64,000 nt of DNA from Candidatus Rhodoferax odensensis (GCA_016718405.1 JADKDJ010000004.1:62001-126000); one strand, 5' to 3'. Positions 9,825 to 19,116 are shown, numbered from the stretch's first letter. Made by a program: numbers and translations. Notes: a model not told the origin generated them from the letters alone.

Positions 9825-11021
9825 CTACGTGGCGACAACACGTTGAAACAGGCCGCCCGGCAGACGCGCTACGTGACCGTCGAGCTCCAGAGCCATCAAC
9901 TGGGCCTGCAGGGTGGCGGTGTCGATCTCGCAGCGAGCCTGCAAGGCGTCGAGCCCAACCGGGTCAAATCCCAATGCACGAAGCAGCGTTTGACTGTCGT
10001 CAAGCGTGCCCGGTGACGCGCCTTCCGCCGCGTCACCGGGCGGTGCCGCCGGAGGCACAAGTTGGAGTTCTTCCAGCACGTCCTGGGCCGACTCCACCAG
10101 CTTTGCGCCCTGCCGGATCAGGCTGTGGCAGCCGCGTGACTGCGTCGAGTGGATTGATCCCGGAATGGCGAATACTTCTTTGCCCTGGTCTGCGGCAAGT
10201 CGCGCCGTGATCAGTGAACCGGATTTCAGTGCCGCTTCAACAACCAGCGTACCCTGGGCCAAGCCCGCAATGATGCGGTTGCGTCGGGGGAAATTGGCCG
10301 CCAACGGCGGGGTCCCGAGTGGGTACTCGCTTAGCAGCAAGCCATTGGCGGCTATGCGATGAGCCAAATCACGGTGCTCTTTCGGGTAGACCCGGTCCAG
10401 GCCAGTTCCCACCACGGCAACGGTGACCAGGCGCTGGAAGTCAGCGCCCACGCATTCCAACGCACCTTCATGGGCAGCGCCATCGACGCCGTGCGCCAGT
10501 CCTGAGACGACGGTCAGTCCGGCACTGGCCAGTGCGCCGCCGAAGCGGCGTGCGTTGACTGCACCCTGTGGCGTGGGATTGCGACTGCCAACCACCGCAA
10601 TGCAGTTGCGAAAGCCATCGGCCAACCAATCGGTCTCGTCGGCAATGTTCTGCGCCAGCCCCGAAATGCCCGCAGGTTGCCGCGCTGGCCCGCCCACCAT
10701 GTACAGCATCAGCGGGGGGTCGTCCATTGCCAGCAAGGCCGAGGGGTAGTTGCTTGCGCCGAGCACGGCGATCTGACGGTGGTGGCTTGTGCCACCACTG
10801 AGCCAATCACAAGTTGTGCTGGTAAGCTCGCTCAGACCCGCAGGGCAGCGACAGATGGAGGCTGCCAGGCCCGGCTTGACCACCTGAGACAAGGCTGCTT
10901 CTGGTTGCGCAAAGATGGCTTCGGGTGCGCCAAAGGCGGCCAGCAGCCGGCGCGCCGTGCCATTGCCGACCCCGTCAGTCATCGTCAAGCGCAACCACGC
11001 TTCTAGTTCGCAGCGTTCCAT
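9825..11021 (-). CDS. dprA: DNA processing protein DprA (Smf)
   Basis: Rossmann-fold DNA-binding protein that loads RecA on incoming single-stranded DNA during natural transformation. The ATG start gives MERCELEAWLRLTMTDGVG, the expected N-terminus; an upstream in-frame GTG at 11060 would add 13 unconserved residues. The Rossmann core shows VVGSRNPTPQGAVNARRFG and GLTVVSGLAHGVDGAAHEGA, then LSEYPLGTPPLAANFPRRNR. A C-terminal winged-helix DML1-like region is present (LQAQLMALELDGHVARLPGG). About 398 residues. It is in the LysM-dprA-smg minus-strand run. An 8-bp GC hairpin at 11077-11096 lies in the upstream gap without a T run. Confidence 0.93.
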   Translation of the reverse strand: MERCELEAWLRLTMTDGVGNGTARRLLAAFGAPEAIFAQPEAALSQVVKPGLAASICRCPAGLSELTSTTCDWLSGGTSHHRQIAVLGASNYPSALLAMDDPPLMLYMVGGPARQPAGISGLAQNIADETDWLADGFRNCIAVVGSRNPTPQGAVNARRFGGALASAGLTVVSGLAHGVDGAAHEGALECVGADFQRLVTVAVVGTGLDRVYPKEHRDLAHRIAANGLLLSEYPLGTPPLAANFPRRNRIIAGLAQGTLVVEAALKSGSLITARLAADQGKEVFAIPGSIHSTQSRGCHSLIRQGAKLVESAQDVLEELQLVPPAAPPGDAAEGASPGTLDDSQTLLRALGFDPVGLDALQARCEIDTATLQAQLMALELDGHVARLPGGLFQRVVAT

Positions 11022-11118
11022 GATTTGCGCAGCGCTTAGCAGACGGGCAACACGTGGCACGCTGGCGGGTTCGCACCCCGGTCCAACCGGACCGGGTGCC
11101 TAGCGCCCATTCGACTGA

Positions 11119-12369
11119 TCAGCGCGGCGCCACCAGCCGGTCGCCAATCCGTACGCCGTCACGGATATCCAGTATCAGGGCGTATGAGACTTTCTCGAAT
11201 GTGCGGAACACCATCAGCAAGCCATTTCGTTCATCGGGTAGTTTGATCTCGGGCCGTGCCGAATCCGTCTTGTCGATCAAGCGCGAACCGGCCTTCAAGA
11301 CCGCCAGCACATGGCCGCTCGCAATGCCGTGCTGGCTGCCGAGGTTGATCGCGACGACTTGATTCTGCCCGGCATTGATGACGGCATTGCCGTAAATCGA
11401 AACGATCCGTCCCTCGACCGCAGTTGATGGGGCCCGCGGGATGTAGCTCAAAAGCTGCCGCTCGGGCTCTGGCACCAGCCGATCGCCGACCTGCATTTCT
11501 TCTTTGGCGGCAACGATGTCGATCGTCGCTGGAACGATTTGCGAGTTGGTCTTGCCGTCTTTGTCAGTGATACCCGAGGTTGTTTCGCTTTGCGCCAGCA
11601 GCGCCTTACCGACGTACGCGGCCTCGTAGCCGAGGATCTCGCGGCTGATCGGATCCACGAGGGGGGTCGCGTCGCGGAACACGCGAAAGACTTGCTGTTT
11701 GCCCCCAGCATCGACCAGTGGCTTGCCGCCCTGCCCCCGCGCATAGGCGCGGTCCCCACGTGTCAGCAAGACGCGTCCTTCCTGGGCCGCCACGATGCGC
11801 GGCGCAGTGCTGAGCTGATCCTTGTCGACTACCATGGGCTCGGCCAGGAACGGCTCGATCAAGTGGGGTTTGAGGGTTGGCACCGCGCTGTCAACCAAGC
11901 TCTCAAACCGGGTCCGCGGCGAGACACGGACAGTATCGCCACCGGCCTGGTTGACGCCATCATCGGCTGCAGCCGAGCGGCTGGTGCGCAGAGTCGCTCG
12001 CCCGTCCTTTTTCTCGAGGTAAAGTTTTTGCCCGGGGTAGATGCGGTGAGGATTCTTGATGTCCTGAAGGTTCATGCCCCACAGCTCCGGCCAGCGCCAG
12101 GGGCTTTTCAGAAATATCTTGGAAATCGCCCACAAGGTGTCGCCGCGTTTGATGGTGTATTCGTCCGGGGCGTTGGCGGCCAGTTCGCTCAGCGGGACGC
12201 CGGCCTGCGCGACTTGCTCGGCCGTCGCTTTCTGACCGGGCGTGACCGTGAGGTTCTGCGCAAGTGCGCTGGACGCCAGCATGACGCTGGCAAACGCGGC
12301 GGCGGTGATCAGGGTGGTCAACGCCAGTTTCGGCGTCGCCATCACGTTTTGAGTCGTATCTTGCTGCAT
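11119..12369 (-). CDS. LysM domain-containing exported protein
   Basis: Exported peptidoglycan-binding protein of 416 residues (407 if the internal ATG at 12342 is used). A signal peptide is visible: LALTTLITAAAFASVMLASSA then ALAQ, with likely cleavage after ALA. A single LysM domain follows (EYTIKRGDTLWAISKIFLKSPWRWPELW and NPHRIYPGQKLYL, about residues 70-120). The remaining 290 residues hold no enzyme signature I recognise. In many betaproteobacteria a LysM gene sits immediately upstream of dprA and divergent from def, exactly as here. A cell-wall role is inferred from LysM alone. Confidence 0.88.
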   Translation of the reverse strand: MQQDTTQNVMATPKLALTTLITAAAFASVMLASSALAQNLTVTPGQKATAEQVAQAGVPLSELAANAPDEYTIKRGDTLWAISKIFLKSPWRWPELWGMNLQDIKNPHRIYPGQKLYLEKKDGRATLRTSRSAAADDGVNQAGGDTVRVSPRTRFESLVDSAVPTLKPHLIEPFLAEPMVVDKDQLSTAPRIVAAQEGRVLLTRGDRAYARGQGGKPLVDAGGKQQVFRVFRDATPLVDPISREILGYEAAYVGKALLAQSETTSGITDKDGKTNSQIVPATIDIVAAKEEMQVGDRLVPEPERQLLSYIPRAPSTAVEGRIVSIYGNAVINAGQNQVVAINLGSQHGIASGHVLAVLKAGSRLIDKTDSARPEIKLPDERNGLLMVFRTFEKVSYALILDIRDGVRIGDRLVAPR

Positions 12370-12604
12370 TATGGAGGCCTCACGGCAGTTCGGGATTGCT
12401 GGGCCTGGTCCGGCTTTCCCTTGGAAAATCTTGATAATTCACGCGCGATTTTGCTCCCAAGCCATTGATTCGGCAACGTTTTCCGAGGCGTGCCGCGCGC
12501 GCAACGACGAAAAGTGGGGAAAATAACGACATCTCTAAGACTTGGCACGATCGCCGCCGGCAGCCTTGCCGCGGCGTCGAGCCCTCATTGACCTTTCATA
12601 TCTC

Positions 12605-13114
12605 ATGGCGCTACTACCCATCCTCTGTTTCCCCGACCCGCGCTTGCACACCGTCGCCAAACCCGTGCTGGCGGTTGATGTTCGGATCAAGACCTTGATC
12701 TCGGACATGTTGCAAACCATGTACCACGCCAAAGGAATCGGTCTGGCCGCGACGCAGGTCGATGTGCATGAGCGCCTGATCGTGATCGACGTGTCGGAGG
12801 AACGTGACCAGCCGCTGGTGTTGATCAACCCGCAGCTGGTTTGGGCCAGTCCGGAGAAACACCTCAATGAAGAGGGGTGTCTCTCCGTGCCCGGCATCTA
12901 CGACGGGGTGGAGCGGTTCGACGAGGTCAAGGTCAGCGCGCTGGATGCTCAGGGTGTCAGTCGAATCATCGAGGCCGATGGACTGTTGGCGGTGTGTGTC
13001 CAACATGAAATGGACCACTTGGCGGGCAAAGTGTTTGTCGAATACCTGTCGCCCCTCAAACGCGACCGGATCAAGAAGAAGATGCTCAAGGCACAGCGCG
13101 AGGAGCAGCGTTGA
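12605..13114 (+). CDS. def: Peptide deformylase
   Basis: Iron-dependent hydrolase that removes the formyl group from new polypeptides. 169 residues from ATG. All three signature blocks are present: GIGLAATQV (motif I), EEGCLSVPG (motif II, metal-binding Cys), and QHEMDHLAGKVF (motif III, HExxH form). The open frame extends 21 codons further upstream but the conserved start is MALLPILCFPDPRLH. It overlaps fmt by four bases. Confidence 0.97.
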   Translation: MALLPILCFPDPRLHTVAKPVLAVDVRIKTLISDMLQTMYHAKGIGLAATQVDVHERLIVIDVSEERDQPLVLINPQLVWASPEKHLNEEGCLSVPGIYDGVERFDEVKVSALDAQGVSRIIEADGLLAVCVQHEMDHLAGKVFVEYLSPLKRDRIKKKMLKAQREEQR

Positions 13115-14115
13115 GACTGCTTTTTGCGGGAACACCCGAATTCGCGCGGGTCGCCTTGACCAGTCTGGTGCAAGCCGGGCATGAGGTCGTTCTGGTCTTG
13201 ACGCAGCCGGATCGACCTGCCGGTCGTGGCATGAAGCTGCAGGCGTCGGCCGTCAAGCAGGCGGCGACCGCTCTGCAACTGCCCATCCTGCAGCCGCGCA
13301 GCCTTCGCCTGGACGGCAAGTACCCGGACGATGCAGCGCAGGCGCGCCGGGCCATTGAGCAGGCGCAAGCCGACGCCATGGTGGTGGCTGCCTACGGCCT
13401 GATCCTGCCGCAATGGGTGCTGGACGCCATGGCAGGCACCGGCAGGTTTGGCTGCCTCAATATTCATGCATCGTTGTTGCCACGGTGGCGAGGCGCGGCA
13501 CCGATACACCGCGCGGTCGAGGCCGGCGATGCGCAAACGGGGGTGACCATCATGCAGATGGATGCCGGCCTGGACACCGGCGACATGCTGCTGTGGCAGA
13601 GCACACCGATTGCGCCGACCGACACCACCGCAGTGCTGCACGATCGCCTGGCCGGTATCGGTGGCGCATTGATTGTTCAGGCGCTGGCCTTGGCCGCGCG
13701 GGGCGAACTCCAGCCGGTGACGCAGCCGCAGCAGGGCATTACCTATGCTGCCAAACTGGATAAGAGCGAAGCCTGGATCGACTGGGCTCAAACCGCCGAA
13801 TCGATCGTGCGCCGGGTCCACGCGTTCAATCCTTTCCCGGTTGCGGCCACTCACCTTCAAGGCACGACGCTCAAAGTGTGGGATGCGCGCGTGGCGCAAG
13901 GGTCTGCCGGCACCGAGGTTCCGCCCGGGCGCATCCTGGCTGTCGGCGCAGAAGGTGTTGCGGTGGCCGCGCTGGACTCGGTCGTGCTGCTGACCGAATT
14001 GCAGCGCGCGGGTGCCAAACGCCTGCCACTGGCGGAGTGCCTGCGCGGGATGGACATCCGGCCGGGGATGCAATTGAGTGGGGTGGATGCGAGCGCTCCG
14101 CAGGCCGCCTCCTGA
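13111..14115 (+). CDS. fmt: Methionyl-tRNA formyltransferase
   Basis: Formylates the initiator Met-tRNA using 10-formyltetrahydrofolate. 334 residues. It begins with TTG overlapping the def stop codon, which reads as RLLFAGTPEFARVAL, the expected N-terminus. The folate-binding region carries NIHASLLPRWRGAAPI with the SLLP motif, followed by MQMDAGLDTGDML. The C-terminal OB-like domain starts near residue 205. The four-base overlap implies translational coupling with def, its functional counterpart. Confidence 0.97.
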   Translation: MRLLFAGTPEFARVALTSLVQAGHEVVLVLTQPDRPAGRGMKLQASAVKQAATALQLPILQPRSLRLDGKYPDDAAQARRAIEQAQADAMVVAAYGLILPQWVLDAMAGTGRFGCLNIHASLLPRWRGAAPIHRAVEAGDAQTGVTIMQMDAGLDTGDMLLWQSTPIAPTDTTAVLHDRLAGIGGALIVQALALAARGELQPVTQPQQGITYAAKLDKSEAWIDWAQTAESIVRRVHAFNPFPVAATHLQGTTLKVWDARVAQGSAGTEVPPGRILAVGAEGVAVAALDSVVLLTELQRAGAKRLPLAECLRGMDIRPGMQLSGVDASAPQAAS

Positions 14116-14140
14116 GTCGGCGCCCAGACCAACATCCCCC

Positions 14141-14872
14141 ATGTTCTTTTTGCCTGAAAACTACCGTCATCCTGAGTTTCGGCAGGGTTTGCGGGACCAG
14201 TTCTCGGTCGCACCGGGCATCGCCGCCTGGGGTTTGATGACCGGCGTGGCGATGGTCAAGTCTGGCCTGAGTACCACCGAAGCCTTGCTAATGAGCGTGC
14301 TGGTGTTCGCCGGCAGTGCGCAACTGGCCGCGGTGCCGTTGATCAGCGCGGGCGCGCCGATGTGGGTGATTCTGGCTACGGCCTTTTGCGTCAATCTGCG
14401 CTTTGTTGTGTTCAGTGCCCACTTGCGACCCTATGTGATGCACTTGCCTTTGTCGCAGCGTCTGGTCTGCGGTTACTTAACTGGTGATTTGACCTATGTT
14501 CTGTTTGTCAGGCGTTTTCCCAAGCATGGTGGCAGTGTGGCCGAAGTGCGGGCACAGCAGGCTTACCTGGCGGGTAATTGCGGCTTGAACTGGTTTGCCT
14601 GGGTCGGCGCCAGCGTAGTGGGCGTGTTGCTGTCGAGCCTGGTTCCCACTGCCTGGGGCCTGGGCTTCGCCGGCATCCTGGCGCTAATCGGAATCAGTTG
14701 CTCGTTGGCGTCCAGTCGCCTGCGCGTGGTGGCCGCTGGCGTCGCCGCTACGGCGGCCGTGGCGGCTTTCGCGTTGCCACTGAAACTCAATATATTGGTC
14801 GCCATCGCGGCGGCGGTAGCCATGTGCCTGATGCTGGAGAAGTCGCCATTGGCGTACCGGAGTCGGTCATGA
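14141..14872 (+). CDS. azlC: AzlC family branched-chain amino acid exporter, large subunit
   Basis: Polytopic inner-membrane protein of the AzlC family, which with AzlD exports branched-chain amino acids or related compounds. The chosen start gives 243 residues (MFFLPENYRHPEFRQG). Visible signatures are the N-terminal FRQGLRDQFSVAPGIAAWGL and the early helix AQLAAVPLISAGAPMW, with about six to seven hydrophobic segments. Overlap of four bases with azlD supports a two-gene transporter. The actual substrate is not readable from sequence. Confidence 0.85.
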   Translation: MFFLPENYRHPEFRQGLRDQFSVAPGIAAWGLMTGVAMVKSGLSTTEALLMSVLVFAGSAQLAAVPLISAGAPMWVILATAFCVNLRFVVFSAHLRPYVMHLPLSQRLVCGYLTGDLTYVLFVRRFPKHGGSVAEVRAQQAYLAGNCGLNWFAWVGASVVGVLLSSLVPTAWGLGFAGILALIGISCSLASSRLRVVAAGVAATAAVAAFALPLKLNILVAIAAAVAMCLMLEKSPLAYRSRS

Positions 14873-15216
14873 GCGAGACAGATGGCTGGACCTTGGCCAC
14901 AATCGCCGGCTTGACGGTGGTGACGGTATTGGCGCGATCGCTCTTCTTTCTGTCCAGTCGTGACTGGGCCTTGCCGCATTGGGCGCAGCGCGGTTTGCAG
15001 TACGCGCCAATCGCGGCCCTGGCGGCAGTGATCGCGCCGGAGATCGTCATGGTACAGGGTGGCTTGATCGACACCTGGCGTGACGCGCGATTGTTCGCGG
15101 CTGCGGCCGGGGCCGCCTACTTCTTCTGGAGCCGGGGTGCCGGCCAGGCCGTGCTGGGCACGATTGTGGTTGGCATGACGGTTTACCTGCCGCTGCATGT
15201 GGGACTTGGCTGGTAG
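14869..15216 (+). CDS. azlD: AzlD family transporter small subunit
   Basis: Small membrane partner of AzlC, 115 residues with four predicted helices (LATIAGLTVVTVLARSLFFL, YAPIAALAAVIAPEIV, LFAAAAGAAYFFW, VLGTIVVGMTVYLPL). The ATG overlaps the azlC stop. The start is chosen by this overlap and by the usual AzlD size of about 110 residues. Confidence 0.83.
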   Translation: MSETDGWTLATIAGLTVVTVLARSLFFLSSRDWALPHWAQRGLQYAPIAALAAVIAPEIVMVQGGLIDTWRDARLFAAAAGAAYFFWSRGAGQAVLGTIVVGMTVYLPLHVGLGW

Positions 15217-15258
15217 GCGTGAGCGGCTCCGGTGGGCGGGCCCCCACCCGCGCGCTTC

Positions 15259-15264
15259 TACAAT
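15259..15264 (+). promoter_or_regulatory. Possible -10 box for pgk
   Basis: TACAAT 33 bases before the pgk ATG, in the gap after azlD. The sequence upstream is GC-rich with no clear -35 hexamer. It resembles the boxes seen before yajC, fba and purE here. Confidence 0.4.
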
Positions 15265-15296
15265 TCGGCTTGGCAGTCTTCTTTCTCGGGAATCTC

Positions 15297-16496
15297 ATGA
15301 ACGTCATTCGCTTTTCGGACCTGTGCAGGCAGGGCCAAGTCAAGGGCCAGCGTGTCTTTATCCGCGCCGACCTCAACGTGCCGCAAGACGATGCCGGGCA
15401 CATTACGGAGGACACCCGCATCAGGGCATCGATTCCCTGCATACAAATGGCGCTCGATGCGGGTGCCGCGGTGATGGTTACGTCGCACCTGGGGCGTCCG
15501 ACTGAAGGGCAGTTCAAGCCGGCTGATTCGCTGGCCCCGGTCGCCCACAGATTGTCGGAATTGATGGGCCGTGAAGTACCGCTGCTGGCCAACTGGGTTG
15601 ACGGCGTGAATGTGCAGCCCGGTCAGGTCATCCTGCTGGAAAACTGCCGGGTCAATCCCGGAGAGAAGAAGAACGACCCGAGCCTGGCTCAAAAAATGGC
15701 AGCACTGTGTGACATCTTCGTGCACGATGCCTTTGGGACCGCGCACCGCGCCGAGGCGTCCACTTATGGCATCGCGCAATTCGCCAAAGTGGCTTGCGCC
15801 GGGCCGTTGCTGGCCGCCGAGATGGATGCCATCACGCTGGCGTTGGCACAGCCCAAGCGACCACTGGTGGCCATCGTCGCGGGCTCCAAAGTCTCCACCA
15901 AACTAACCATTCTCAAGAGTCTGTCGGGCAAGGTGGACCAGCTGATCGTCGGCGGCGGTATCGCCAACACCTTCATGCTGGCCGCGGGGCTTCGCATTGG
16001 CAAGAGCCTGGCTGAGCCCGATCTGTTGCCCGAGGCGTTGGCCGTCATCGAGGCGATGAAGGCGCGCGGCGCCGCGGTGCCGATTCCCATCGACGTGGTG
16101 ACGGCAAAGACGTTTGCTGCCGACGCCGTGGCCAGTGTCAAGGCAGCCAGTGACGTGGCCGACGATGACCTGATACTGGATATCGGCCCGCAGACTGCGG
16201 CGACCCTGGCCAGGCAGCTTATGGCGGCCGGAACCATCGTCTGGAATGGACCGGTCGGTGTGTTTGAGTTTGCCGCTTTCGAGAACGGCACCAAGGTGAT
16301 CGCACAAGCCATCGCGCAGTCCAGCGCCTTCTCGATTGCCGGTGGTGGCGACACTTTGGCGGCGATCTCGAAGTACGGCATTGAAAAGCAGATTGGCTAT
16401 ATCTCCACCGGCGGTGGCGCGTTTCTCGAAGTGCTGGAGGGCAAGACCCTGCCGGCTTTCGAGATACTCACCAAGCGTGCCGCCGAGGCACCTTGA
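15297..16496 (+). CDS. pgk: Phosphoglycerate kinase
   Basis: Transfers phosphate between 1,3-bisphosphoglycerate and ADP in glycolysis, gluconeogenesis and the Calvin cycle. 399 residues from ATG, typical length. Visible: RVFIRADLNVP near the N-terminus, TSHLGRP, the domain hinge region, and the nucleotide-binding GGGDTLAAI near residue 350. The frame is open for 26 codons upstream without similarity. The HPt gene starts 16 bases after the stop. Confidence 0.97.
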   Translation: MNVIRFSDLCRQGQVKGQRVFIRADLNVPQDDAGHITEDTRIRASIPCIQMALDAGAAVMVTSHLGRPTEGQFKPADSLAPVAHRLSELMGREVPLLANWVDGVNVQPGQVILLENCRVNPGEKKNDPSLAQKMAALCDIFVHDAFGTAHRAEASTYGIAQFAKVACAGPLLAAEMDAITLALAQPKRPLVAIVAGSKVSTKLTILKSLSGKVDQLIVGGGIANTFMLAAGLRIGKSLAEPDLLPEALAVIEAMKARGAAVPIPIDVVTAKTFAADAVASVKAASDVADDDLILDIGPQTAATLARQLMAAGTIVWNGPVGVFEFAAFENGTKVIAQAIAQSSAFSIAGGGDTLAAISKYGIEKQIGYISTGGGAFLEVLEGKTLPAFEILTKRAAEAP

Positions 16497-16512
16497 GCGG
16501 GGCCATAAGCCG

Positions 16513-16917
16513 ATGACTGCATCGCCAACGGCCGACGTTCGCGCTGCGGGCTTCGCCGCATTCGAGCACTTCGACACCGCTCAGGCGCTTGCGATGTTTG
16601 GCAGTGTGCAGAGCTTTCGCAAGATTCTTGAGATGGCGCTTGATAGTTTGAACACTGATTTGATCAAGATCGAAGCCGCGCTTGAGGTCGGTGATCTGAA
16701 AGCGGCGAACCACCTTCTGCATGGCATCAAAGGATTTGCACCGATTTTTTGCCGCGATGCCTTGTGTGCGCGAGTCGCCGAATTGGAGCGCTCCTGCAAA
16801 ACCGACGTGGTTGAACAGGTCTTGCCAAACTACGTGCAACTGGCGCCAATGCTGTCGAAGTGGCGTGACGAGATGGCACACTATCTGACTCACGGAGATC
16901 TGCCGTCGACGCCTTGA
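16513..16917 (+). CDS. HPt-domain phosphotransfer protein
   Basis: A 134-residue soluble protein with a histidine phosphotransfer (HPt) four-helix fold. The likely phosphoacceptor is the His in LLHGIKGFAPIF (about residue 76), preceded by IEAALEVGDLKAANH, a common HPt helix pattern. It would relay phosphate between a hybrid kinase and a receiver. The receiver gene 57 bases downstream is the obvious partner; no kinase is nearby. Family assignment comes from the HGIKG motif and helix periodicity, so it is good but not certain. Confidence 0.72.
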   Translation: MTASPTADVRAAGFAAFEHFDTAQALAMFGSVQSFRKILEMALDSLNTDLIKIEAALEVGDLKAANHLLHGIKGFAPIFCRDALCARVAELERSCKTDVVEQVLPNYVQLAPMLSKWRDEMAHYLTHGDLPSTP

Positions 16918-16974
16918 TGGCGTCACCGCCCCGACGCTGATGTGTCCGCCCCGCTCTAAGCCAGGAATGAATCC

Positions 16975-17358
16975 ATGAATATTGTCAAAGCCCGCATTTT
17001 GTTGGTGGACGATGATCGGCTGATGCGAGCCTTTATCGCCGATGTCTTGAGCCGCCTGGGTATTCAGGATGTGCAAGAGTGCGACGACGGCGCGGCGGGC
17101 CTGGTGGCCGCTGTCAAGTTCCGGCCGGACCTGATTCTGTCGGACATTCACATGCAGCCCATGTCCGGCCTTGAGTTCGTCCGAAAACTGCGCGCCATTG
17201 GGGACCCGCGCACCAGCGCGACCAAAGTGATCTTTATGAGTGCCGATGCCAGCAAGGAAACACTGGGTGAGGCACTACCCTTGGGCATCCTGGGTTACAT
17301 CATCAAGCCGCCGCGAATCGAGGCCGTCAAGGCAAAGATTGAAGCTGCGCTGAAGTAA
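16975..17358 (+). CDS. Single-domain response regulator (CheY-like)
   Basis: A 127-residue stand-alone receiver domain. Acidic pocket residues appear as VDDDRLMR (about residues 11-18), the phosphoacceptor Asp in DLILSDIHMQPMSG (about residue 59), the conserved Ser/Thr in VIFMSADAS (near residue 89) and the Lys in GYIIKPPR (about residue 112). No output domain, so it acts by binding a partner protein. It is paired with the HPt gene upstream, suggesting one phosphorelay module inserted between pgk and pyk. Confidence 0.88.
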   Translation: MNIVKARILLVDDDRLMRAFIADVLSRLGIQDVQECDDGAAGLVAAVKFRPDLILSDIHMQPMSGLEFVRKLRAIGDPRTSATKVIFMSADASKETLGEALPLGILGYIIKPPRIEAVKAKIEAALK

Positions 17359-17385
17359 GCGGCAGCGAACCGGAGTTCGGTTCAG

Positions 17386-17534
17386 ACCAGCCGGATGACC
17401 ATAGTGGTCGTTGTAGCTCTTGAAGTGATCGATGTCGATCAGTATCACGCTCAGAGAGGCGCCGCCGCTGGATTGATCGGCTTCGTGATGAAGTCCACGG
17501 CCACCATTTCCAGCGCAGTGGAGACAATTTTGAC
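17386..17534 (-). pseudogene. Remnant of a receiver-GGDEF response regulator
   Basis: On the minus strand two decayed fragments follow each other. Bases 17534-17451 read ALEMVAVDFITKPINPA, the end of a receiver domain with its conserved Lys-Pro, then a stop codon. Bases 17457-17386 in another frame read SLSVILIDIDHFKSYNDHYG, the first conserved block of a diguanylate cyclase GGDEF domain, which then breaks off. The usual 60 or more residues between the two are absent and no GGDEF catalytic loop follows. This looks like a deletion-ridden relic of a PleD-like gene. Confidence 0.6.
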
Positions 17535-17682
17535 GCCACTCAACCACACTTGCGCGAGGTTCTCCGCTTGACGTCGGGCTTGTCACAGCCATCGGTAAGG
17601 CGTTGTGTGAACGCCGGATTGGTAACTGTCGGGTAACTCAATTCGTGTCAAAATTGGAACATAGTTACAAGGAGACTGGCCC

Positions 17683-19116
17683 ATGCATCGTCGCGCGACC
17701 AAGATTGTTGCCACCCTCGGACCCGCGTCCAGCGATCAGGCTTTGCTGGAGCAAATGATCCGGGCCGGGGTCAATGTCGTGCGCCTGAACTTCAGTCATG
17801 GCTCGGCACAAGATCATATTGATCGTGCGCTGTTGGTGCGGCAGGCAGCTCAGAACGCCGGGCGCGAGGTGGCCATCATGGCCGATCTGCAGGGCCCCAA
17901 GATCCGGGTGGGCCGATTTGCCGAGGGCCGCGTGCAGTTGGAGCCAGGGCAGAAATTTGTGCTGGATGCGGCGCGCACCGAGTTGGGCGACATTCGCGCG
18001 GTGGGCCTGGACTACAAGGCGCTTCCGCGCGAAGTCAGGGCGGGGGATGTGCTGTTGCTCAATGACGGCATGATCGTCATCACGGTCGACGAGGTCAAGG
18101 GCGAGGCGGTGCACACGACGGTCAAGATCGGCGGCGAACTGTCCAACAACAAGGGCATCAACAAGCAGGGCGGCGGGCTGACCGCCCCTGCACTCACCGG
18201 CAAGGACATGGAGGACATTCGCACCGCGATGAGCTTCCAGGCCGACTACGTGGCGGTGAGCTTCCCCAAGAACGCCACCGACATGGAGATGGCGCGCCAG
18301 CTGTGCAACGTGGCTGGGGCCGAGTATGACCATCGTCCGGGCTTGATCGCCAAGATCGAGCGCGCCGAGGCCATTCCCAAGCTGGAGGAGATCTTGTTGG
18401 CCAGCGACGGCATCATGGTGGCGCGTGGCGATCTGGCGGTGGAAGTCGGCAACGCCACCGTCCCGGCGTTGCAAAAACGCATGATCAAGCTGGCCCGCGC
18501 GCACGACAAAGTGGTGATCACGGCGACGCAGATGATGGAGTCCATGATCAGCAACCCGGTACCAACCCGCGCCGAGGTCAGTGACGTGGCCAACGCGGTG
18601 CTCGACGGCACCGATGCGGTCATGTTGTCAGCCGAGACCGCAGCCGGCAAGTACCCATTGGAGACGGTGATCGAGATGGCCAAGATTTGCCTTGCAGCCG
18701 AAGGAGCCGAGACGGTCAAACTCGACGCCGACTTCTCGGGCAAGAATTTCGCACGCATCGATCAAACCATCGCCATGGGGGCCCTGTTTACGGCCCATCA
18801 CCTGGGCGCCAAAGCCATTGTGGCGATGACTGATAGCGGCTCCACGGCCCTGTGGATGAGTCGTCATCTGATACATGTGCCGATCTACGCCCTGACGCCC
18901 AAGATCACCACCCAGCGCAAAATGGCACTGTACCGAAATGTGCGGCCGTTGTTGATGGACACCAGCGCTGACCGTGACACGGCGTTGACCGATGCCGAGC
19001 AGCACCTCAAGAGCCGTGGCATTGTCCAGTCTGGTGATGTCTACGCCATCACGTGCGGCGAACCTATGGGCGCGCCAGGTGGCACCAATATGCTCAAGAT
19101 CTGCCGGGTAAGTTGA
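17683..19116 (+). CDS. pyk: Pyruvate kinase
   Basis: Makes pyruvate and ATP from phosphoenolpyruvate. 477 residues, standard for the bacterial single-chain enzyme. Visible: RRATKIVATLGPASSD at the N-terminus, NFSHGSAQDH, MADLQGPKIRVG, the signature IAKIERAEAI (about residue 225), VARGDLAVEVG and TATQMMESMI. A GGAG ribosome site precedes the ATG by about nine bases. The upstream 90 bases after the GGDEF remnant presumably hold its promoter, but I see no clear hexamers. Confidence 0.97.
   Translation: MHRRATKIVATLGPASSDQALLEQMIRAGVNVVRLNFSHGSAQDHIDRALLVRQAAQNAGREVAIMADLQGPKIRVGRFAEGRVQLEPGQKFVLDAARTELGDIRAVGLDYKALPREVRAGDVLLLNDGMIVITVDEVKGEAVHTTVKIGGELSNNKGINKQGGGLTAPALTGKDMEDIRTAMSFQADYVAVSFPKNATDMEMARQLCNVAGAEYDHRPGLIAKIERAEAIPKLEEILLASDGIMVARGDLAVEVGNATVPALQKRMIKLARAHDKVVITATQMMESMISNPVPTRAEVSDVANAVLDGTDAVMLSAETAAGKYPLETVIEMAKICLAAEGAETVKLDADFSGKNFARIDQTIAMGALFTAHHLGAKAIVAMTDSGSTALWMSRHLIHVPIYALTPKITTQRKMALYRNVRPLLMDTSADRDTALTDAEQHLKSRGIVQSGDVYAITCGEPMGAPGGTNMLKICRVS

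Noticed and set aside
11077..11096. 8-bp GC hairpin between the LysM gene and dprA
   Set aside because: No T run follows on either strand and the genes appear co-transcribed, so I do not call it a terminator.
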